DNA from: Aneurinibacillus terranovensis DSM 18919
Lineage (GTDB): Bacteria; Bacillota; Bacilli; Aneurinibacillales; Aneurinibacillaceae
Direction: 5' to 3'
Length of the DNA: 37,421 bases
Assembly: GCF_000430625.1 (NCBI RefSeq)
Contig: NZ_AUMJ01000058.1
Span: 1 to 37,421 of the forward strand
A program made the position numbers and the translations under genes. The notes beneath the pieces were generated by a model, which saw only the letters and a program-made list of their open reading frames with translations, was not told the DNA's origin and did no database searches. Shown here piece after piece: positions 32,400-37,421 of this stretch (the first letter of the stretch is position 1; each line of letters opens with the position of its first letter).

Positions 32400-32717
32400 G
32401 TGAATTTTTTAATGGAATATAAGTGGGCAATTCTAGCTGTCCTCGAGGTTTTGGCTTGGTCAGCAACGTTTTTTATGTTTTATGCCCGATACCGTATGAA
32501 ATCAAAAGTATGGTTCAGGGTAAGTGTTGTTCTACTTGCCATTACCGGAGTCATTCCACAAGTTGTCATGGGAATTATTAATTTTGTTATGATGAAAAAA
32601 CTTGATTTATTTACACTTGTTATCGTTTTACTCATTCTATATGGTTCTACAATCGGCAAAAAACAAGTCAAAAAGCTGGACGTCTGGGTACAATCCAGAT
32701 TTTCAAAAAGCGCGTGA
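32400..32717 (+). CDS. Unknown three-helix membrane protein under guanidine riboswitch (105 aa)
   Basis: The only gene behind the guanidine-I riboswitch. Three hydrophobic helices are visible: about 6-27 (WAILAVLEVLAWSATFFMFY), 37-62 (VSVVLLAITGVIPQVVMGII) and 68-86 (LFTLVIVLLILYGSTI). The tail is basic (KKQVKKLDVWVQSRFSKS). A Glu (E16) sits inside helix 1, as in the Gdx/SugE guanidinium exporters, but it has three helices, not four, and no SMR signature. GTG 32400 is the start, with GGGAG about 9 bp upstream. I do not recognise the family; a role in guanidine export or tolerance follows from the riboswitch only. Confidence 0.75.
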   Translation: MNFLMEYKWAILAVLEVLAWSATFFMFYARYRMKSKVWFRVSVVLLAITGVIPQVVMGIINFVMMKKLDLFTLVIVLLILYGSTIGKKQVKKLDVWVQSRFSKSA

Positions 32718-32725
32718 TTCTGAAA

Positions 32726-33703
32726 CTAGCTTTTAACCGGAAAAATGCAGAATTGCCTTTCCATCACTTTACCACTGTCGTTTTTGATTGACAGAGTAAT
32801 TTTCGTATTCGTATCAATGCTTCCCTGATCGACGCGGAACAGCAAGGGGATATCCGCAGTAGAGTGAGGTTTTGTATCAATTCGTTTCGGAAGATCCGTT
32901 TTCCAGGCAGTCGGAATGCCGCTGTAGGAAATAGAATAGCTGGCCGGTTTGCCGGTAAGGTTTTCAACGTTGAGGTTATACGTGTAAATAATATAATTCT
33001 GTACGGGAACATTCTGCAGATTTTTCCCCAGGCTAATCGCAAATCCCGTATTAGCCGAAATCGTCCATGTGAACAACGAGACCAGCACAAGCATTACTAC
33101 GGTCAGAATGAGTCCGCTGCCCCGCACCATGTTTTTACATCCATCCTTCCGGGAATGTTTGTCCGACAGCGCCATTTGGAAGATACCGTAAGGACAGGAC
33201 ACCCGGCAAAACTTATAGCGAAGCCGCGAGTTAAGCAGAATGAAAAAGAAAACAGAAATCGTGAGAAACGCGCGGAAGGTCCAGGCTGATAAATCAAAAT
33301 GAATAATGTAGGAAAGCAGCTGCGCCGGATCGTAGAAATACGCAATAACACCGAACGTGATTACAGGGGCACATATAAGCAGAATCACCGTATCCACTAT
33401 GGTTTTTAACACAGGATGCTTTTGAAAAACCGGAAGGCTGAGTATACGGTTCAGGTGAATAAGAAACTTATTGTGCGGGCATGCCCAGCCACAGAATTGG
33501 CGCCCAAACCAAACGGCAATCGCCACGAACGAATAGACGATAAGCAAAATCGCATACAACAGGATTCGACCTTCGCTGAACGCAAACTCGCTGCCAAACA
33601 TGAAAAAATGATTCGATAATAAGTCGATTCGAAAAATATTCAAAAGTGGGACAAGAAAAAAGAGAAGAAGAATACAAGAACGAAAAATGGAACGCTTATT
33701 CAT
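32726..33703 (-). CDS. CcoG/RdxA-like Fe-S membrane protein lacking the ferredoxin segment (325 aa)
   Basis: Multi-helix membrane protein with paired polyferredoxin-type Cys motifs FCGWACPHNKF (C71, C75) and KFCRVSCPYGIF (C166, C170), and a C-terminal Ig-like FixG domain (NYIIYTYNLNVENLTGKPAS). Classical CcoG proteins have two CxxCxxCxxxCP ferredoxin clusters after the second motif. Here DKHSRKDGCKNMVRG leads straight to the next helix and those clusters are absent. CcoG assists copper or heme oxidase assembly, so a link to the nearby qox genes is possible. It may be a natural short form or an internally deleted gene with the frame kept. Confidence 0.75.
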   Translation of the reverse strand: MNKRSIFRSCILLLFFLVPLLNIFRIDLLSNHFFMFGSEFAFSEGRILLYAILLIVYSFVAIAVWFGRQFCGWACPHNKFLIHLNRILSLPVFQKHPVLKTIVDTVILLICAPVITFGVIAYFYDPAQLLSYIIHFDLSAWTFRAFLTISVFFFILLNSRLRYKFCRVSCPYGIFQMALSDKHSRKDGCKNMVRGSGLILTVVMLVLVSLFTWTISANTGFAISLGKNLQNVPVQNYIIYTYNLNVENLTGKPASYSISYSGIPTAWKTDLPKRIDTKPHSTADIPLLFRVDQGSIDTNTKITLSIKNDSGKVMERQFCIFPVKS

Positions 33704-34074
33704 TAAAGATACCCCTCACTATCTGTCTGGTTTTTGAACGTGTATGGTGTAAAGTCATTCTCGCACATTGGAAAAAATAAGGACAGTGAAGAGTTTGTGA
33801 AAATATTGAAATCGACCTTCTTTATTTCTGCACCGTCTTCCCTTGCATGGAAGTTGAGACTGTTAGGAGCAGGAAGAAAGCAAAAAATAAAACAGATTCA
33901 CTTCATACTGCCAGCTCAAGATGTTATTTTCTAGATGTTGAACATTAATATCTACATAAAATCCAAACCTGTATCAAAACTGTTTATAAAAAAATGATTT
34001 TATATATTGAAATCAAGCAAACAATAATATAGAATGTCTATGTAATAAGCAAACGGTAAGGGGAAGTGTTTTTT
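33704..34074. other. Intergenic region before the DUF2087 gene
   Basis: No gene is supported; a 66-codon frame at 33734-33934 lacks a ribosome binding site and recognisable features. The right part carries the promoter at 34007-34035. Confidence 0.5.
34007..34035 (+). promoter_or_regulatory. Sigma-A promoter for the DUF2087 gene
   Basis: TTGAAA (34007-34012), a 17-bp spacer and TAGAAT (34030-34035), about 40 bp before the start codon. Confidence 0.65.
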
Positions 34075-34839
34075 GTGAGTGATGTTTCTGAATTGTTTTG
34101 GAATGCCTCAGTGGAAGAAATTAAGCAGGGTTATGTTTATGAGGAAGCGACGGAAGAATATATTTGTTTAATTTGTGGCCGTCGTTTTATGGACGGAGTG
34201 GTGTATCGGAAGGATGATGTTTTTTATGAAGCCAAAAGGTTCATCCACATCCATATCGCTCATGAGCATTCCTCGATGTTTGATTATTTGCTGGACCTTG
34301 ACAAGAAACTTACCGGGCTCACGGACTTGCAAAAAAGTTTGGTGAATTATTTTCATAAAGGATACAGCGATAGCGAAATTGTAAAGAAGTTTGATGGGGG
34401 GAGTACCTCTACAATACGCAATCACCGCTTTACGCTCAGGGAGAAAGCGAAACAGGCAAAAATTTACCTTGCTATTATGGAACTCGTCGAGCAGAAAACG
34501 GCCGCACCGCAAAAGTTCATTCCTATTCATCGGACGGCTACGATGCTCGATGAGCGATACGCGATTACCGAACAGGAAAATGAAGAGATTCTCGATGCGT
34601 ATTTTAAAGACGGACTAGACGGTCCGCTTGCGGAGTTTCCAAAAAAGGAAAAACGAAAGGTAGCGATATTGAAGCACATTATAAAACGGTTTGATTATCA
34701 AAAAACGTATACCGAAAAAGAAGTAAATAAAATTCTACGGGAAGTATACGATGACTACGTCACGCTGCGCCGCTACCTGATTGAGTATGGATTTATGGAT
34801 CGGAAGGCTGACGGCAGTTCTTATTGGGTGAAATTCTAG
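34075..34839 (+). CDS. DUF2087 transcriptional regulator with LuxR-like helix-turn-helix (254 aa)
   Basis: Three parts are seen. First is a zinc-binding-looking start (YICLICGRRF ... HIHIAHEH, C-x2-C and H-x3-H). Second is a LuxR/sigma-4-like helix-turn-helix (LTDLQKSLVNYFHKGYSDSE, IVKKFDGGSTSTIRNHRFTL). Third is a C-terminal DUF2087 domain (LAEFPKKEKRKVAILKHIIK ... YTEKEVNKILREVYDDYVTL ... YGFMDRKADGSSYWV). GTG 34075 is preferred; GTG 34066 is only 2 bp from AGGGG. It precedes an MFS transporter on the same strand and probably regulates it. Confidence 0.82.
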   Translation: MSDVSELFWNASVEEIKQGYVYEEATEEYICLICGRRFMDGVVYRKDDVFYEAKRFIHIHIAHEHSSMFDYLLDLDKKLTGLTDLQKSLVNYFHKGYSDSEIVKKFDGGSTSTIRNHRFTLREKAKQAKIYLAIMELVEQKTAAPQKFIPIHRTATMLDERYAITEQENEEILDAYFKDGLDGPLAEFPKKEKRKVAILKHIIKRFDYQKTYTEKEVNKILREVYDDYVTLRRYLIEYGFMDRKADGSSYWVKF

Positions 34840-34842
34840 ATA

Positions 34843-34926
34843 TTGAGCACGTTGGAGGAAAAATGGCTGGAAAAACTGAAGCCCTATCATGAACAAGGGT
34901 ACAACGTCCCCGCCAGAAGACCATAA
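34843..34926 (+). CDS. Doubtful 27-codon frame
   Basis: TTG 34843 opens LSTLEEKWLEKLKPYHEQGY and stops at 34926. The residue composition is protein-like and may be the N-terminal stump of a lost gene, but there is no good ribosome binding site and no family is recognised. Confidence 0.2.
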   Translation: MSTLEEKWLEKLKPYHEQGYNVPARRP

Positions 34927-34976
34927 TATCTAAGAAACGCAATGTCGGGTTAATTAGAAAGGTAAGGAGTGAAAAA

Positions 34977-36224
34977 ATGCCTATATTATCACCTGCATCG
35001 GCAGGTTTTTTTCGGAATCGGTTTGTTCGGGCTATCATGCTGTCCGGAGTATTTTTGCAAATGGGGATCTGGGTGCGCAACTTTGCGATTCTTTTATTTG
35101 TGATGGAACGGACTCATAACAATCCATTTGACGTCTCACTCATTTCTGTCGCCGAATTCGCCCCGATTTTTCTGTTTTCGTTTATTGGGGGAACGTATGC
35201 GGATCGCTGGCGCCCGAAGAGAACGATGGTGTGGTGTGACCTGCTGAGCGCTCTTTCTGTATTTATTGTGCTGTTAACGATTATTTTCGGGACATGGGAA
35301 GCCGTGTTTTTCGTCACATTCGTTTCCTCGATCCTCTCCCAGTTTTCACAGCCTTCATCAATGAAGCTCTTTAAGTTGCATGTGCCTGCTGAGCAGCTGC
35401 AAATGGGCATGGCCATGTACCAGACGCTGATGGCTATCTTTATGATTATCGGTCCAATTATTGGAACGTTCGTTTATCAGAGATTTGGTATCCACGTTGC
35501 CATCGGTGTGATGGGAGGAGCATTTCTGCTGTCTGCGGGGGTGCTAACTTTTCTGCCGCCGGATCAATCAAACGGCAGTGACGAATCAGCCACAAACTTC
35601 TGGTTGGAGATGAGGGAAGGATTCCATTATGTATGGTCCCGAAAAGTGCTGCGAATGCTGGGTGGAACGTTTATTGCTGCAGGACTCGCGGTCGGCATCA
35701 TCCAGCCGCTTGGTATTTTTATCGTAATGGAACGACTCGGGCTGCCAAAGGAAAATGTCCAGTGGCTCCTGACTGTGAATGGAGCTGCAATGCTGGTTGG
35801 CGGAGGGCTGGTATTGGGAGTTTCAAAAAAAATCGCTCCACAGAAACTTGTTGCCATCGGAATGTTTGTCAGCGCCTTTTCAGTGGTCGGTGTTGGGCTG
35901 TCTACCAACCTGCCCCTAACACTTGCTGTACAATTTCTTAACGGATTGTTCTTTCCATGCATTCATATCGGAATCAATACGTTAATCCTTCAGACTACCG
36001 AAGAGGCCTTCGTTGGCCGGGTTAATGGGGTATTAAATCCGCTGTTTATGGGCGCAATGGTAATCACGATGAGCCTGGCCGGTTGGCTTAAAGCACAATT
36101 TTCGCTCGTTACAATGTACGAGGCAGCCGGCTTGCTATTTTTAATTGGCATGCTGTTAATGGTACCTCTCTTTAATGGCAATACTAATTTGAAGCGAAAC
36201 CGGATAGCGACCGAAGGGGAGTAG
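34977..36224 (+). CDS. MFS transporter, MFS_3/macrolide-efflux type (415 aa)
   Basis: Twelve-helix major facilitator. The first loop motif is GGTYADRWRPKRTMVW, with SQFSQPSSMKLFKLHVP after helix 4 and the second-half GVSKKIAPQKLVAIGM. The opening FRNRFVRAIMLSGVFLQMGI and the FVGRVNGVLNPLFMGAMVI block resemble MefA/YttB-type exporters. ATG 34977 has AAGGAG at 9 bp. It is paired with the DUF2087 regulator upstream. Drug efflux is plausible; no substrate is shown. Confidence 0.85.
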   Translation: MPILSPASAGFFRNRFVRAIMLSGVFLQMGIWVRNFAILLFVMERTHNNPFDVSLISVAEFAPIFLFSFIGGTYADRWRPKRTMVWCDLLSALSVFIVLLTIIFGTWEAVFFVTFVSSILSQFSQPSSMKLFKLHVPAEQLQMGMAMYQTLMAIFMIIGPIIGTFVYQRFGIHVAIGVMGGAFLLSAGVLTFLPPDQSNGSDESATNFWLEMREGFHYVWSRKVLRMLGGTFIAAGLAVGIIQPLGIFIVMERLGLPKENVQWLLTVNGAAMLVGGGLVLGVSKKIAPQKLVAIGMFVSAFSVVGVGLSTNLPLTLAVQFLNGLFFPCIHIGINTLILQTTEEAFVGRVNGVLNPLFMGAMVITMSLAGWLKAQFSLVTMYEAAGLLFLIGMLLMVPLFNGNTNLKRNRIATEGE

Positions 36225-36225
36225 A

Positions 36226-36246
36226 GGGGGCATTTTATGCCCCCAT
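36226..36246. terminator. GC-rich hairpin after the MFS gene
   Basis: GGGGGCATTTTATGCCCCC is a strong stem directly after the stop; no T-run follows, so termination here is uncertain. Confidence 0.45.
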
Positions 36247-36276
36247 CCTGCCGCTGTGAGCAAAAATTCATGAAAA

Positions 36277-36323
36277 AAATAGTCCGTACTACTTTTTAGA
36301 GTGGCTGCGGGCTATTTTTTTGA
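36277..36323 (+). terminator. Rho-independent terminator
   Basis: AAATAGTCCG pairs with CGGGCTATTT (one G-T pair) over a 21-nt loop, followed by TTTT. With A residues on the left arm it may also serve the minus-strand pdxK. Confidence 0.75.
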
Positions 36324-36359
36324 TTTCATCATTTTGAACGTATCTGTTTTCGAGATGCT

Positions 36360-37187
36360 TTATGCCTGCTGTTTTTTCGCCCCAAACACCCGGTAAGCGG
36401 CATGGTTGGTCGGGCCAACATATGAATTTAACGGGAAAGAGTGGCGGATCGCTTCAGTAATAAACGCTTTGGCCGTGAGAATAGCTTCTCGCACAGGTTT
36501 TCCCTTGGCTAATTCTGCAGTAATAGCCGCCGAATACGTGCATCCTGCCCCGTGTGTATAGGTCGTTTCAATTCTCTCCGACTCTAAAATTTCAAATGTT
36601 TCCCCATCATACAGTAAGTCAATCGCCTTTTCATGTTCAAGCTTTCCACCGCCTTTAATCAGGACATATTTCGCCCCGAGCGAATGAATTTTGGTTGCTG
36701 CTTCCTTCATGTCATCGACTGTTTTAATGGGAGATTGGCCGCTTAACTGCGCTGCTTCGAATAAATTCGGTGTAACGATGGTCGCTTTCGGAACGAGCAC
36801 GTCCCGCAAGCTTGCGTTTGTCTCCGGGTGTAATGCTTCGTCCGCACCTTTGCAGACCATAACAGGGTCAATCACAATATTTTTCAACTGGTGCTGTTCA
36901 ATTTTCCGGGCAGCCAGTTCGATGATCTCTATTGAACCGAGCATCCCCGTTTTTAAAGCATCGATTCCAATGCCGGTAATAATCGTTTCTAATTGTGCTT
37001 CAACCGTTTCCACCTGTTGGGGAAAAACATTGTGAAACCAACCGTTGTAGGGATCCATTGCGACAATGGTCGTAATCGCTGTCATACCGTATACGCCGCG
37101 TTCCTGGAACGTCTTCAAATCGGCCTGTAATCCGGCACCACCGCTGCTGTCTGAACCTGCAATTGTTAATGCTTTGTAAATCGCCAT
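36360..37187 (-). CDS. pdxK: Pyridoxine/pyridoxal/pyridoxamine kinase, YwdB-type (275 aa)
   Basis: Phosphorylates B6 vitamers to PLP precursors. The ribokinase-like ThiD fold is clear: [48 protein letters not shown] and the anion-hole block [20 protein letters not shown]. The sequence follows B. subtilis PdxK (YwdB) closely through [12 protein letters not shown] and [17 protein letters not shown], which separates it from true HMP-P kinase ThiD. ATG 37187 has AAGGAGG at 5-6 bp. It is monocistronic here. Confidence 0.9.
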   Translation of the reverse strand: MAIYKALTIAGSDSSGGAGLQADLKTFQERGVYGMTAITTIVAMDPYNGWFHNVFPQQVETVEAQLETIITGIGIDALKTGMLGSIEIIELAARKIEQHQLKNIVIDPVMVCKGADEALHPETNASLRDVLVPKATIVTPNLFEAAQLSGQSPIKTVDDMKEAATKIHSLGAKYVLIKGGGKLEHEKAIDLLYDGETFEILESERIETTYTHGAGCTYSAAITAELAKGKPVREAILTAKAFITEAIRHSFPLNSYVGPTNHAAYRVFGAKKQQA

Positions 37188-37326
37188 ACTTATCCTCCTT
37201 ACAACTGCGTAAAATCGGAACCTTCTTTAAATTATATCAGTCATATGAACGATTACAATCAAATTGGAAGCAGGGAAAAGAGTTCTTCTATTAATAGAGG
37301 AAGTGTCCTTAAGAAGGTACTTAAAA

Positions 37327-37368
37327 AAAGTATATGTTGCTTTACAGTGTTAAAGCAACATATACTTT
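37327..37368 (-). terminator. Perfect 18-bp stem hairpin near the right edge
   Basis: AAAGTATATGTTGCTTTA (37327-37344) is the exact inverse of 37351-37368 with a 6-nt loop. A-residues at 37323-37329 give a T-run on the minus strand, so it is a likely terminator for a minus-strand gene entering from the right. Confidence 0.7.
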
Positions 37369-37421
37369 CTTCCATTGGTCACCTGAGAAAAACTCACGGG
37401 GGTGTGCCGAACGTTGCTTTT
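37342..37421 (-). CDS. Possible C-terminal end of a minus-strand gene, partial
   Basis: From the right edge the minus strand reads KQRSAHPREFFSGDQWKKVY, then VALTL and a stop at 37342-37344, inside the hairpin above. The composition is protein-like, and an IS-type gene ending is possible. Only 25 codons are visible, so the call is weak. Confidence 0.3.
   Translation of the reverse strand, partial: KQRSAHPREFFSGDQWKKVYVALTL

Noticed and set aside
33734-33934. 66-codon frame upstream of the DUF2087 gene
   Set aside because: No ribosome binding site and no protein-like features beyond chance.
36360-37187. ThiD (HMP-P kinase) assignment
   Set aside because: Sequence blocks follow the YwdB-type PdxK of Bacillus more closely than true ThiD, and no thiamine genes or TPP riboswitch are nearby.

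Overview
The window looks like a chromosomal segment of a low-GC, endospore-forming member of the Bacillales. Supporting signs are strong AGGAGG-type ribosome binding sites with frequent GTG and TTG starts, CotB-like spore coat proteins, an aa3-600 type menaquinol oxidase operon (qoxABCD), a ywdB-like pdxK, a CtaM/YozB protein, and Bacillus-type terminators and riboswitches. The genus cannot be fixed from sequence alone; a Brevibacillus/Aneurinibacillus-like organism would fit. No rRNA, tRNA or CRISPR array was seen.

Layout. (1) About 1-6800 is an AT-rich accessory region. It holds the end of an IS3-family element, a metallopeptidase stump, a run of very small unknown genes, a minimal tyrosine recombinase, a pair of unknown paralogues (one frameshifted), and a two-gene module of a winged-helix regulator plus a primase-like protein. 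The module is followed by a fold-back DNA element of about 410 bp. (2) 6800-10600 holds a wrecked malate dehydrogenase gene joined to an IS200/IS605 right-end remnant, a universal stress protein, a YeiH-type (UPF0324) transporter with its divergent LysR regulator, a histidine-kinase stump and an XRE regulator. (3) 10690-13140 is a c-di-GMP-I riboswitch operon whose only intact gene encodes a FapA/DUF342 protein. (4) 13204-15282 is a small polysaccharide cluster on the minus strand. (5) 15584-18828 holds two DUF3147 membrane proteins and a chemoreceptor. (6) 19193-22851 has three CotB-like genes around an ArsB/SLC13-like permease. (7) 22967-26836 has a decayed quinol NO reductase, then a sigma-54 promoter driving an amine/amino-acid permease, a nitrilase-family amidase and a broken M20 amidohydrolase. 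(8) 26871-31538 is ctaM, divergent from qoxABCD. (9) 31767-37187 holds a Nudix hydrolase, a guanidine-I riboswitch in front of an unknown three-helix membrane protein, a CcoG-like protein without its ferredoxin part, a DUF2087 regulator beside an MFS transporter, and pdxK.

Two themes stand out. One is RNA and promoter-level control: guanidine-I and c-di-GMP-I riboswitches, each with its own terminator, and a sigma-54 promoter with an upstream dyad. The other is decay. At least nine genes are stumps or carry internal deletions (metallopeptidase, mdh, histidine kinase, receiver, Crp-type, glycosyltransferase, a small membrane protein, qNOR, M20 hydrolase). The best candidate for something undescribed is the small membrane protein under guanidine control (32400-32717). 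Next are the primase-like module with its fold-back element and the CotB-like/permease cluster.
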